From Acanthosepion pharaonis (lineage: Eukaryota; Mollusca; Cephalopoda; Sepiida; Sepiidae): 64,000 bases of DNA. A program made the translations under genes and the position numbers. The stretch is taken from contig CAHIKZ030005495.1 in the NCBI GenBank assembly GCA_903632075.3, positions 2,553,501-2,617,500 on the forward strand, written 5' to 3'. Below the pieces are notes generated by a model. It did no database searches. It saw only the letters and a list, made by a program, of their open reading frames with translations, and was not told the DNA's origin. Below are positions 54,490 through 64,000 of the stretch, one piece after another (the first letter of the stretch is position 1; each line of letters begins with the position of its first letter).

Positions 54490-56010
54490 CATTTTTTACC
54501 TGTGCTCGATGCCTGACTCTTAACATTATTATTGTTTTATTATTGTCTACAAAAATACTTTGTAAGGTCGCGCTCTGAGAATAATAATTGCGATGTGATA
54601 AAACGATAAGGGAGGTCCACACTTACAAGCGGATGTATACGCTTATCTCTTTGACTCATGGCCCGACCCTTGGGATTTTTTCATAGCACTTGTTCAACAA
54701 CCGATAGAGCTATTTCCTCTCATACATCATTTTTACAGTTTCGCTTTCAAACTGCTTGCAAGAAAGTAAATAAAAATGAAGTCAACGACAGATAACAAGC
54801 GAAACTAAATAAACTAGTAGGAAATGGAATCAAAAAAGTAAATAAAAGATTGAATAGATTGCACGTAACTGCAATTGACCTTAAATAAAGAAAGAGACAT
54901 TTCTAATTCTATTACGAATAAGGGAATGGTAAATTGTAAAAAAAAAATAAATTAAATTAAATAACCCATGATCCCTCTCACCCTACGCCTCGTTAATTTC
55001 TGATTCTTCTGAGTAAATTAGCCTAGAAGTCGCCCTCGGACAACTTTCGCCTATCTCCCATGGAGAGCTTTTGGATTTTCGAATTTTTACCTTCAGCGCA
55101 CTATGGACGTAAAAGTTATAAGAATTTAGAAATAATAATTTTTTTTATCCTTATTCGACACCTTAATTCGGCTTAATCTTTCTTCCTATACGCAACCGTT
55201 CTCCGTAGTTAGTTTACATCTATTTTGTGCGCAATTTTTATTTTCTTTTAAAATCACATAAAGGCACTTTTAAAAGACATTAGGGAACCTGAACTATGTA
55301 ATATTTCGAATACGCCACAGTGCGCGTGCTAGAAAAAAAAAAACAGATGAGCAACATACCGTGCCTTCGTCTAGTTTTAATTACTGTTAAATTAGACGAT
55401 ATCAGTTGCAATTGCGACGAAAAATAAATTAAAGTTAAAATTTTAATAAAGAATTGTTTAAATTTAACTTTAAATTAGTTATTTATTTAACTTTAATAGG
55501 CTGCTTTGTGGACAACAAACTGTGCAAAGGCTGACAATCCTGAAATTTAAAGTAAATAAATAGTAGTTCTTTTTTAATAGTACAATTTACTGAATACAGC
55601 GCTCAAGAGCCACTCGTGTAGAGGATTACTGTTAAAATCATAATGCTGAAAGAGGTGTGGGATATGAATGAAAAAATAGGCAGTGAAGTTTAGGAGGATA
55701 AGGTGGATAGATAACGACTGACCGTTGAAGAGGTTAAGATTCTGGTTTTCAAAAGATGGTCAACATTTTTTATCTGTTGTAAGTTTTGGGATCACAAATA
55801 AGCGAGATACTTTATGTACAGAATAATAAAAAAAATGGTAAAATGAACTGGCACCAAATGTGGATGATGTTTAAGAATTATCGTGAAATTTTGAAAAATA
55901 TATTATTTCGATATCACCTGATTTGATACTAGTTTTTTTTTTAACAATCGGAAAATTACATATCAACGAAACCTCGTAATATGGAACAGAAATAAGTTTA
56001 CTAAATTTAC
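54490..56010. other. No gene seen; AT-rich, unique-looking
   Basis: No motif or family is recognised. The 73-codon frame 55871-56092 runs into SINE-B. Confidence 0.5.
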
Positions 56011-56017
56011 ACACGAT

Positions 56018-56240
56018 AGAGTAATGGATAGTGGCTCGGATTGAGGAATCGGAGAGCTGAGTTCGAATTCCAGTCGAATCCATTACATTCACTTATGTGC
56101 TAATAACCTTGGGAAAGGTATGAATCCCCTTCTTCTCCTCCCAGCTATGGGTAAAATAGCAGGACAGACCGGATTCTATAGCCTTGGATGGCAACTGGTC
56201 TACCGCAGATAGGAATGGCAACTTACTGCAAAAAAAAAAA
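56018..56240 (+). repeat. SINE-B copy, 3' truncated
   Basis: AGAGTAATGGATAGTGGCTC (A box), GAGCTGAGTTCGAATTCCAG (B box), CTCCCAGCTATGGGTAAAAT and GGCAACTGGTCTACCGCAG, ending in an A run. Confidence 0.8.
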
Positions 56241-56319
56241 AAAAAAAACTCCCTTTTTAGTCATAATTTCTAAATCATGACTGACGAGGCAGATTTTTTC
56301 CCCGCTTGTATTTAGTTGT

Positions 56320-56625
56320 ATAGTAATGGATAACGGCTAGGGTTGAGGAATCGGAGAGCCGAGTTCGAATTCCAGTCGAATTTATTACATTCACTTACGT
56401 GCTAATACCCTTGGGAAAGGTGTGAACCCTCTTCTTCTCTCCCCTCTAGATATGGGTAAATAAATAACAGGACAGACTGGGTTATCTAGCTTTGGATGGC
56501 AACTGGTCTACCGCAGAAAAAATGGCAACCTACTGCGGGAAAAAAATCTGCCTGTATCAAAAAGATACATGATCGCTTAAGCGTGTATCCCGCATGGCAC
56601 ATAACTAAGTGACTGACATTTACAC
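56320..56625 (+). repeat. SINE-B, full copy
   Basis: TAGTAATGGATAACGGCTAG (A box), GAGCCGAGTTCGAATTCCAG (B box), the same body, and the tail AAAAGATACATGATCGCTTA with CATGGCACATAACTAAGTGA. It lies 100 bp after another copy of the family. Confidence 0.8.
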
Positions 56626-56839
56626 ACCAGTTTCATTATTCTGTCAGGTCTGACACCTGTTTCATGAGATTGGAGAATTACCTGGCAATCAAACCTCGTA
56701 ATTCTGGAACAGAAATATTTCTATCTGGTCTGGAAATAGCGCATAATCTACCTAATGAGACTGTATAAACGGTTGGCAGAACAGGACCAAGGAGAGTTAG
56801 CAAAAAAATTTTAGTAAGTTTAAAAGGATGGGAAAATGC

Positions 56840-57100
56840 TGTGACGTCGTCCCCTGGTCGCAGCGCCAACTGTGACGTTCTATTCTGGTCTACCACGGCA
56901 ATCAACTGTGACGTCCCTAAACAGCACCAATTGTGACATCCTCGCCGCGGCGCCAGCCGTTCGCTCCTCGCTGCTCCGTTCGGGTGTCGCTGCTCCAAGC
57001 GTGACGTCCGCCTGTCGCGTCAGTCATGTTGTCTCCTTCTGTGACGACCAACTGGCTTGGTATCGGTCGCGGCACCCAAATGTGACGTGCTAACCTTTTG
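56840..57100 (-). other. GC-rich segment with five PBS-like motifs
   Basis: On the minus strand GTCAC, 1-2 bases, TTGG, then GCTGCGAC/GCCGCGAC-like text recurs at about 57086, 57005, 56939, 56913 and 56877. The pattern LTR end (..CA) followed by TGG and a tRNA-complementary stretch is that of a retroelement primer-binding site. TGGGTGCCGCGACC would pair with a His-type tRNA 3' end only imperfectly. Alternatively this is a cluster of TGACGT (CRE-like) sites in a promoter. Both are inference. Confidence 0.4.
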
Positions 57101-58010
57101 GTGATTCGGGTGGGAATCTGGTTAGATTTGATATCAGCCTCGTCGTTCCCAACTCGCTTCCAACGCCTGGTTACCAAGGTAACTGCATAGATCTCCAGTC
57201 TGCCTACCCACATTGTGAATTGATCTTAGGCAGACGAGATCAATCAGTAGTCGGGGCCGTAATGCAAACTGAGTTCAACGGGGGTGATACCACACAAATA
57301 TGCATAAAAGAAAAGAAAATGAAAACTCAAAAAGTTCAAAGTATCAAAGAAAAAAAGGTAACAAACTTTATGTTTAGTTGTTCGATACATAGGACTGCAT
57401 CTATCTCCCGACCCGTTCTATGGATTGTGACACGTCGTTTTCAGTTAGGCGAGTTTTAACGCTTCAAGTTGTTTGCTCTCTAAGAAAATGGTTTTTTGGT
57501 GTGTCTTTGGACGAAAGTCGAAAAAAAAACTTATTTCGGTGGTCTGGATCTAAGTCGCTCTTCAAAATAATTGTTCTTGGGTTGAAGAGGAGTCCGGAAT
57601 TTGCGTGAATCTTGGTCAGCTATCTGCGAGGCGGCTTCAACTGGACACTGACTCTGGGAACTGAATTCCTGGAACTCTGGAACTCAACTCATTTCTGCTC
57701 GTTGGGGCTTCGCTTATATGGACGCCGACCAACACCGGGGTGGGTCTGTCGGCGTTGGGGTTTCCTCAATAATTCTAAATACATATCCACCTCTCTGGTT
57801 AGGAATTTCCACTTTTTTTTCATTTTTGGGAGCCTTTCCTTACTCCCACTTTCTGACCATACTTCAGAGGGCGTGAATTTCCCTCCCCACTTCTTCGTAG
57901 CAGCTTCTCATACCTACACTCTGGATGAGGCGGCGACAGCCTCCTTCGTGCGTCACGTGATCACCACTCGACTAATGATGTCTTAGTCGGGCGTGGACGA
58001 ATCCGCGGCT
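57100..58010. other. GC-rich island, possibly LTR DNA
   Basis: Markedly richer in G and C than its surroundings. On the minus strand there is a TATA-like CCATATAAGCG near 57715, then a GAGTTCCAGAGTTCCAGGAA stretch and a PBS-like motif further on. That is compatible with an LTR reading right to left. No gag or pol is seen. The plus frame 57612-57986 is not recognised. Confidence 0.35.
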
Positions 58011-58014
58011 TTGT

Positions 58015-58850
58015 TTCAGGAAGAAAAAAAATATCCTGCTTAACTAAAAAAAATTATCCCTTCTTTTTCTTTTCTTCCTCTTAATCGCCGTTATTATTTC
58101 TCTAGCCGCAAACGGGATAATATGAACAATGGCGGTCATAACTCTTGTTCTACACGTGGTTTTCGTCAGGTATTTTATCGCCAATTATCAGAATAGGTGG
58201 TCTTCTTAACACGGCCAACGTCGCCCCGAAAAGACATTTCTAAATTCCCATTCATTTCCTTTCGGTACATATTTCTGATAACATAATTTTATTATCGCAG
58301 GCCAAGGATGTTCCGTCGAAAAAAAAAATCGGTCAGCGGACACGGCTTGTGTGGCTTTTAATTTTTCATCTCTGTCCAAAGTCCCTTTTAGTTGCCTGTT
58401 TTTCGTCACTTAACGAAAAAACATTTTCATTTGAATTTTTCTTTGGCCAGTAAACCAGCAGTTTGTTTACGTACCCCTAGATAACAAAGCCGACGACAAA
58501 ACATATCTGATTCTTTCTTTCTTTCCCTTTCTTTTTACTCAGAATTTCCCTGTCATTGTAATGACACCCTTTCGCCATTTGTTACTTATCAATATATCCA
58601 TTGTCTCTTAGCTGTGTGTGTGTTCTGCCTATCACCCACGATTCGTCTCGCCTTTCTTTCTGCCTTCTTTTCTTTCTTTTCCTTTTCTGCCTCGTTAAAT
58701 GGTGCCACAATGCAGAGAGCCATGATCATCCACATTCGAAAGTGTCACGCTTCATCGAAGAAGGAGCCCATTAAAATGATCATGTCAAAATTTCTTTCCA
58801 GCCTCATGAAAAAAAAAAAAAGACTCCAGGCACCGAAGAGTAAAGCTAAT
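58015..58850. other. No gene seen
   Basis: The frames at 58206-58409 and 58614-58880 show no family resemblance. Confidence 0.45.
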
Positions 58851-58852
58851 CT

Positions 58853-58965
58853 GAAGAATATTTCTAGAAAATATTTCTAGAAAATATTTCTAGAAAAGAT
58901 TTCTAGAAAAGATTTCTAGAAAAGATTTCTAGAAAAGATTTCTAGAAAAGATTTCTAGAAAATAC
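58853..58965. repeat. 13-bp minisatellite (TCTAGAAAAGATT)
   Basis: Eight units, the first three with ATATT in place of AGATT, so the variant spread within the array. Confidence 0.95.
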
Positions 58966-59460
58966 AGGGAAGCTACGTTATAGCTGTGTAAAAGTAACTG
59001 AAACCGAGGATCCAGGTCAAGAACAATAATATTGCAGATTCTTCTGAGGACTTTTTATCAAGAGTATTTAAATACATAACAAAAGTACCAAGCGGGATGT
59101 GACAGCAATATCCAATTCAAGGACGAATGTTAGACTTATAAATTCGTACAAAATTTGGTGCGAGAGAAATTGTCTAGCACGACACAGTGAACCAACTTTC
59201 CTAGCAGCAGACCTAGCAATTGATTCAATATAGACTTTCCATCTAATGGAAGCGGGAAAAGAAGGCGCAAATAGTTACTCTCCTGGAGGTTAGCATCAGC
59301 CATACTGGTGGAACGCAAAAAGGGTTTCCTAAGACGATTAAAGGAAAGTAATTTCGTTTTTGAAGCGTTAAAATTAACATGTCATTTCTTGTCCCAGTTA
59401 ACTTCAAATTGTAGATCATTTTTGAAACCGTACGCATCTTGTGATTATCAAATAGATTTC
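58966..59460 (-). pseudogene. Degenerate LINE fragment (RT end)
   Basis: Minus strand: VNFNASKTKLLSF-like text around 59340-59390, RLRKPFLRSTSMADANLQES (59290-59330) and NYLRLL, then a LGKLV segment and LARIR-like end at 59010. This is the zone after YADD of the CR1/Jockey-group LINE seen at 30.7 kb (NFNASKTKLLSINHD). Confidence 0.65.
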
Positions 59461-59574
59461 TTTATAAATAAAATTCATATCGCATTTTGTTTACATAGGA
59501 AAATCTGACATTGACTAAATAAGTCATTTATGATTTTTTTTAAAAAATAAGCATTGATATTAGAGGGATTTATT

Positions 59575-59705
59575 AAACATAACTTAGATACAGCACAAGA
59601 CAGAAAGGATAAAGCCCTCAATAAGGATAGAACTTGCTACTAAATCGGAACTGAACTAGCGAGACAAGCTTTTGCCAAATATCAAACAACGTCACAGTGT
59701 CCAGG
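59575..59705 (-). repeat. SINE-A copy, decayed
   Basis: Reverse complement has CAAAAGCTTGTCTCGCTAG, TCAGTTCCGATTTAGTAGC and CTTGTGCTGTATCTAAG. It is recognisable only by order of motifs. Confidence 0.5.
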
Positions 59706-59799
59706 CGATTAATATTATAAACTGAAATGCAAGAAGTTTTTTTTTGTTTATATAAATATAAGTACGTACTGAAAATTTTACCGATATTTTTTCTAATTA

Positions 59800-60660
59800 T
59801 TTTACCCTAAGCAAGGCAAAAAAGCCACTAAGACACAAGGGGGGGTTACTCAGTGTTAAAGAATAAGAAAAGGCCAAACATTATTAAGGAGCATGAACAA
59901 TAATAGAAGAATAACCAGGACGACAGTAGATAACGATTGGCATTGCATTTAATTTTCCTAAGGTCAAAGTTGATTGGAAAGCAAGAACCCAAAATAGAAT
60001 TCCACAAGTGAGAAGTGCGAGAGGAGAAACTGCTAGCATAGAACTTACGGTAGTCTTTAGTGATTTGAACTGTAAACTGATGAGAGCTCATTGCCAATCT
60101 AGTACTGCGCTTAAATTCATTAAGTCTATCTCCCATATAGAAAGTTCATCAGGACAATTACCATGAAAGTATTTTTAAAAGACCCAGGGAAGCAACATTA
60201 CAGCGATAAAAAAGTGACTGAAGTCGAGATGCCAGATCTGGGCTAATCACATTGCAGTAGCTAATTTGGATGTTATCAAGAATGTCTAAACTTATAGCAC
60301 CATCTCCTGACCATATATGGGAGTAATATTTTCGAAGCATGGACGAATGGTAGACTTGTAAGTATGTAAAATAGATTCTAAAGCGAGAAATTTTCTAACC
60401 CGATACAATAAACCAACTTTCCTAGAAGCTGACCTATCAATGGAGTCAGTATAGTCTTTTTACTTCATGTCAGAAGAGAACGTTGGCACTAGAAAACACT
60501 AAGGTGAGCATCAGCCATGCCGATGGAAGGAAAGTAGTTTTGTTTTGGAGCCAGTAAAATTAACAAGCCATTCCTTGTTTGAAATCAGATTTTAGGTCAC
60601 TTTTGAGATCAGCTGCCAGTGTGATCTTATTGCAGCGATCAGACTTACTTGGTTGGTTAA
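59800..60660 (-). pseudogene. LINE C-terminal fragment with 3' UTR
   Basis: From right to left: FTGSKTKLLSFH-like text near 60540, YYSHIWSGDGAISLDILDNI, LASRLQSLFYRCNVASLG, then LNEFKRSTRLAMSSHQFTV, FYASSFSSRTSHLWNSILGS and IKCNANRYLLSS, then the UTR with GTGTCTTAGTGGCTTTTTTG and CCTTGCTTAGGG. Frame changes are present near 60160 and 60360. Same family as 30-33 kb but a different, diverged subfamily. Confidence 0.75.
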
Positions 60661-60834
60661 TACCAAAAGTATTGTACAAACATTGATTTACATAATAAAA
60701 TTTGAAGGTCTATTAGCGAAGCAACGCGGTCTGAAGCTTTGTTATCAGCGCACGTATTAATCTAATGTATTTTCTACTAAACCTTTCTGTCCATTTAAAA
60801 CATTATTGATACATTCATTTTCAAGTTTTTTTTG

Positions 60835-61095
60835 TTTGTTTGTTTTTTTTTTTTAAATCATATCCACCCTTGAAAGACAATAAAGCCACTAAGACACAAA
60901 GGCTTACTGAGTGGGGGAGAATAAGTAAAAAAGAAAAAAAACATTACGGAACGAGAAGAATATCGAAGAGTAAGCAAGACAGTAAATAACGATTGACAGT
61001 GCTTTTAATTTTTCGAAGATCAAAGTTGAATAGATTTTAACAAGTGAGAAGTGCGAGAAATGAAACTGCCAGCAGAGAACTTAAGGTTATATTCA
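60835..61095 (-). pseudogene. LINE 3' end fragment
   Basis: Minus strand contains the VAGSFISRTSHLL-like end, NFDLRKIKSTVNRYL-like text and the UTR with GTGTCTTAGTGGCTTTATTG. Confidence 0.6.
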
Positions 61096-61104
61096 ACCAT
61101 TTCA

Positions 61105-61500
61105 ATTGGTCCGGGAAGTGTATAAATGGACTCAGTCGAAGGAGGAAGAACATTAGCTGAGCAGGACAAAAATAAAGAACAAAACCAGAGATCCCTAGAG
61201 ACGGACAGTGAAACGAGAACAGACTACCCCTGTAGGTCAAAGAAACGGCCGAGTTCTTAATTCGCTGTAGTCTACCCGGATCAACATACGCCTGATGAAG
61301 GCCAGATAGCGGAATTACTGTTTGCCTCATGTGTCGGTGAAATGACGACAGTCTAACCCCGTCGATTAAATAAAGGATACATTTCGTAATACCTTTTAAG
61401 CTCCCCGGAACGACATACACCTGATGAAGGCCGGATGTCACAACACCTGAAACGTTGTGAAAATAAGAGAAAAAAAAGATATAGTAGAGGTAGTTTTTGT
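61105..61500 (+). repeat. SINE-D copy with two hammerhead-like modules
   Basis: GTCCGGGAAGTGTATAAATG, GACTCAGTCGAAG, then CTGATGAAGGCC (61292, module decayed after it) and CACCTGATGAAGGCCGG, loop, CACCTGAAACGTTGTGA (61421-61453). The second keeps CTGATGA, GAAA, a self-complementary ACGT and a GTT triplet followed by GTG, which pairs with CAC before the core. Confidence 0.6.
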
Positions 61501-61501
61501 A

Positions 61502-61765
61502 GATTAGCATTTATTCCAAGTTCCTCAAATCACGGCATTTCTTAAAATCGAGGATTTTAGAAGAGGGGATTCTGGTCATAATTCTAAGGCAATGTGTAAA
61601 TCGATCCCCGACTTCTCAAAGAGATGCATGTACTATTGTGTTTATATCCGTAATATTGTTCTCATTTTTGTTGACCTGAGGGCGAAACGGCCGAAGCATT
61701 GTGGTAACAACAACAAAGATGACGACAATCGTCTGAATGTAAATAGTATAAAAAAATGATCTCCT
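61502..61765 (+). repeat. ~599-bp direct duplication, left copy
   Basis: CATTTATTCCAAGTTCCTCA, AAATCGAGGATTTTAGAAGA, GATCCCCGACTTCTCAAAG and TTGTTGACCTGAGGGCGAA align with 62101-62353. The unit ends in a module and the AAAGATGACGAC..TCGTCTGAAT hairpin. Confidence 0.8.
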
Positions 61766-62095
61766 CATACTAAAAATTCAGATAAAAATTATCGAATCGG
61801 TACGGACACTACGTGATACACCTTTGCAGGTGGTCGGAAAAACTACATCAAAAAATATCCCGGGAAGGACGGAGAACACAGCGACCGAAACGGACCGAAT
61901 GTGATACATCCAAGCAGGTGATCGAAAAACTACATCAAACAATATCTGGTGAAGACCGTAGAACACTACGTCCGAAATGTTGTGATAATATCAACAAAGA
62001 TGAGGACAATAGTCCAAATGTAAATAGTGTAAAAAATGGTCTCCTCATAATAGGAATTCAGATAAAAAATATATGAGAAGCGGGGGAGGGGTAAT
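61766..62095 (+). repeat. SINE 3' pieces between the two duplicates
   Basis: GGTGGTCGGAAAAACTACATC and GGTGATCGAAAAACTACATC begin two related pieces (61829 and 61916). Each has a module-like GAAGACCG..CGTCCGAAA (61858-61891 and 61946-61978). The second continues into ACAAAGATGAGGACAATAGT. The arrangement mimics the piece at 20.1 kb. Confidence 0.6.
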
Positions 62096-62100
62096 TGTTG

Positions 62101-62353
62101 CAGATTCGCATTTATTCCAAATGCCTCAAATCACGGTATTTCTTAAAATCGAGAATATTAGAAGAGGGCATTCTGGTCAGAATTATAAGGCAATGTGTAA
62201 ATCGATCCCCGACTTCTCAAAGTGATACATGTATTATTGTCTTTATATTCGTAATATTGTTCTCATTTTTGTTGACCTGAGGACGAAACAGCCGAAACAT
62301 TGTGATAACAACAACAAAGATGAGGACAATAGTTCGAATGTAAATAATGTAAA
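62101..62353 (+). repeat. ~599-bp direct duplication, right copy
   Basis: As the left copy, with CTGAGGACGAAACAGCCGAAAC (read in two parts) at 62277-62298 and the hairpin GGAC..GTTC. Confidence 0.8.
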
Positions 62354-62535
62354 AATGAGTTCGATCCCTGGTCTGGGATGTGTGTATAAATGAACTCAGT
62401 CGAAGCGGGATGAATAATAACTGTGCAGGCCAAGGTTAAAGAATACGGTTCAGTTTTGTAGGTTACTGACGAAGGCCGGATGGCACAGCGGTTGAAACGT
62501 TGTGATAACACTAACAAAGGTGAGAACAATAATCG
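62350..62535 (+). repeat. SINE-D copy
   Basis: GAGTTCGATCCCTGGTCTGG (B box), GTGTATAAATGAACTCAGTC, GGTTCAGTTTTGTAGGTTAC, then CTGACGA-A-GGCCGG..GCGGTT-GAAACGTTGTGAT (62466-62505) and a decayed GGTGAGAAC..AATCGAAT hairpin. Confidence 0.65.
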
Positions 62536-62539
62536 AATT

Positions 62540-62995
62540 CACCCCAGTCAAAGCAGTAAAGCCACTAAGACCCAAGGGGTTACTGGATATGGAAGAATTA
62601 GAAAACAGAAACATTGCTAAAGAGTGAGAACAGAAGTGTAATTATGAGGGCAGTAGAAAGCCATCGACATTGCATTTAAATTTTTGAAGATTAAAGTTGG
62701 CTGGAAAGCTTGGTACCTGAAAAGAGTTCCACAAACAAGAAGTGCGAGGAAAGAAACTGTTAGCGTAGAACTACTAGTTACATTCAAATGTGAGTTGATG
62801 AGACCTTACTACCAATCTAGTACTGCGCTTAAATTTATAAAGCCTAGTTACCATAGCGAAGTGTTTATTCGAACAATTACCATAAAAGTGTTTATAGGAA
62901 TGTCACTGGGAAGCGACATTATGGCGCTGGGAAAGTAACTGAAGACGAGGTGCCAGATCAGGACTAATAATATTGCTAATTCTTCTTTGGTTATT
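62540..62995 (-). pseudogene. LINE C-terminal fragment with 3' UTR
   Basis: Reading leftward: LASRLQLLSQRHNVASQ-like text near 62930, KHFYGNCSNKHFA, FISAVLDW, a FYANSFFPRTSCLWNSFQ-like block, FNLQKFKCNVDGFLLP and the UTR GGGTCTTAGTGGCTTTACTG. Frames are broken. Confidence 0.7.
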
Positions 62996-62999
62996 ATTA

Positions 63000-63825
63000 A
63001 GAATCTTTTAATATATAAATAAAAAAAATTAAGGCAACCTGCCTGTTCGTTTTTTTTTTTTTGTTCTTTCACGGATGTGTCTCTAATGCAGGCAAACAAA
63101 CTTAATATGTTTCTTATAAAAATGTTTCATTTAAAAGTAACACAGAAATTAATTTTGATTAGTGAAACTGTTGGCAATCATCTGAATTCCATTAACGGAA
63201 AAAATCAAAACAATATGGCGGTTGATAAATTTGTAGCAAACTTCGAACTTAGTAAACTATCAGGCATTTCCCCGTTGCGATAAATGCTGAACAACAGAGG
63301 AATTCACTTATACACTTTGAAATATCTAGCTTTCTCTGTCAAGGAAGAAAATCACTATTTACCGGAAGAGGTGTAATCGCTAATCCACACCGGAAGAAAA
63401 ATATAACATCAGCGAAACAATGCCAAACAAATATAAAACAGTTAGTAGTAGTAAAAAAAAGAAAAAAGAAAAAAAAAGCAATAACAACGGAAAGTCAAAA
63501 ATAATGTCCAGCTCTTTAGTGGGTACTGAAGGCCCTAAAATAGTGTTTTGTAATTAAATAATTTGCAGATAGTAAAAGAGAACAAGAAGAAAAAATATTA
63601 ATTCTAAGAAGAAAGAATGCAGGTTGTCAGTAAAAGAGACAATGAAAGGTAGGTAGGAATTGGGGACGTGAAAATCAAGCCAATGAAGAAATTTATCGAA
63701 AGTTTTAATAAAGAAAATTCCTCGAGGTACTGTAGGACATTGTCGCAATATTAGTACTTTATTAGGTTTAAAAAAAAACCGTTTAAAATTATATATCTCA
63801 TTTAGCTATTAATTTTCTTGAACTA
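63000..63825. other. No gene seen
   Basis: The frame 63077-63283 (EFHLK.., NHLNSINGKNQNNMAVDKF) has no family I recognise. Confidence 0.45.
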
Positions 63826-63829
63826 TCTT

Positions 63830-64000
63830 GATTGACGGCAAGGTCCTATCATTTTACAGTTGAAATGGCTAGATGTAACTGTAAGTTCTATGCTAACAGT
63901 TTATATCTAATCGCGTTTTTTTTTCTATTCCACCTTCTTGATTGATTTTCAAGAGTTTAAATGCAATGTCAATCGTTATCTTCTATCTTCTTAATTCCTA
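63830..64000 (+). pseudogene. LINE C-terminal fragment, runs off the window
   Basis: RQGPIILQLKWLDVTVSSML-like broken text corresponding to ARSHHFTVEMARCNCKFYAN, then FKSLNAMSIVIF equivalent to EFKCNVNRYL, in the plus direction. The same family as 43.1 kb. Confidence 0.6.

Noticed and set aside
53424..54578. Tyr/Ile-rich ORFs as membrane proteins
   Set aside because: They lie wholly in an ATT low-complexity tract; several frames are open together.
57612..57986. 124-codon plus ORF in the GC-rich island as a host gene
   Set aside because: No recognisable domain, and GC richness alone lengthens chance ORFs. An unseen exon cannot be excluded.
61037..61510. 157-codon minus ORF
   Set aside because: It overlaps a LINE 3' end and antisense SINE-D, so it is a chance frame.

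Overview
This window reads as intergenic, repeat-saturated DNA from an invertebrate animal, most plausibly a cephalopod mollusc such as an octopus. That identification is inference. It rests on very long (AT)n, (CA)n and (ATCT)n microsatellites, abundant tRNA-derived SINEs, degenerate LINE fragments, Tc1/mariner-type MITEs and a general AT richness. I find no intact host protein-coding gene, rRNA or functional tRNA. Nearly all open frames are either translations of microsatellites (IYIY, THTH, LSIYLS, VCVC) or pieces of dead transposons.

Layout. 0-5 kb: one Tc1/mariner-type MITE copy, a head-to-head pair of 520-bp repeat arrays, a second MITE copy and a small palindromic element. 5-9 kb: SINE pieces, a mariner fragment and RTE-like LINE scraps. 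9-13 kb: a dispersed repeat family broken by a nested Helitron-like insertion, and a LINE 3' end. 13-18 kb: a nearly complete MITE copy, a Penelope-like C-terminal remnant and a degenerate RTE-like reverse transcriptase. 19-20 kb: a tandem array of tRNA-like units. 21-28 kb: LINE fragments, SINEs and short tandem repeats. 29-33 kb: a mariner remnant next to the best-preserved LINE, with endonuclease, reverse transcriptase and 3' tail on the minus strand. 35.7-40.7 kb: three minisatellites with 30-bp, 57-bp and 26-bp units. 42-46 kb: LINE pieces, a Helitron 3' end and a 1.2-kb (ATCT)n higher-order repeat. 48.5-49.5 kb: a SINE leading into a 107-bp tandem array. 50-52.4 kb: a full MITE with TA target duplications and a SINE carrying a hammerhead-like fold. 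53-54.5 kb: an ATT-rich tract. 56-58 kb: two SINEs and a GC-rich island that may be LTR-retroelement leader DNA. 59-64 kb: minus-strand LINE fragments and a duplicated SINE cluster.

The most interesting signal is a recurring RNA-like module. Several otherwise unrelated repeat families, on both strands, contain CTGANGA (or a one-base variant), then a hairpin, then GAAA, then a short self-complementary or hairpin stem III ending in a candidate NUH triplet, and in several copies a stem I whose two arms pair. That is the layout of a type I hammerhead ribozyme. The copy at 51888-51929 folds completely but has G8 changed to U. The copy at 61421-61453 keeps the full CTGATGA core. Many copies have one extra base before stem II, so activity is uncertain. 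Penelope-like elements and retrozymes are known carriers of such ribozymes, and a Penelope-like C-terminus lies upstream of one copy here.
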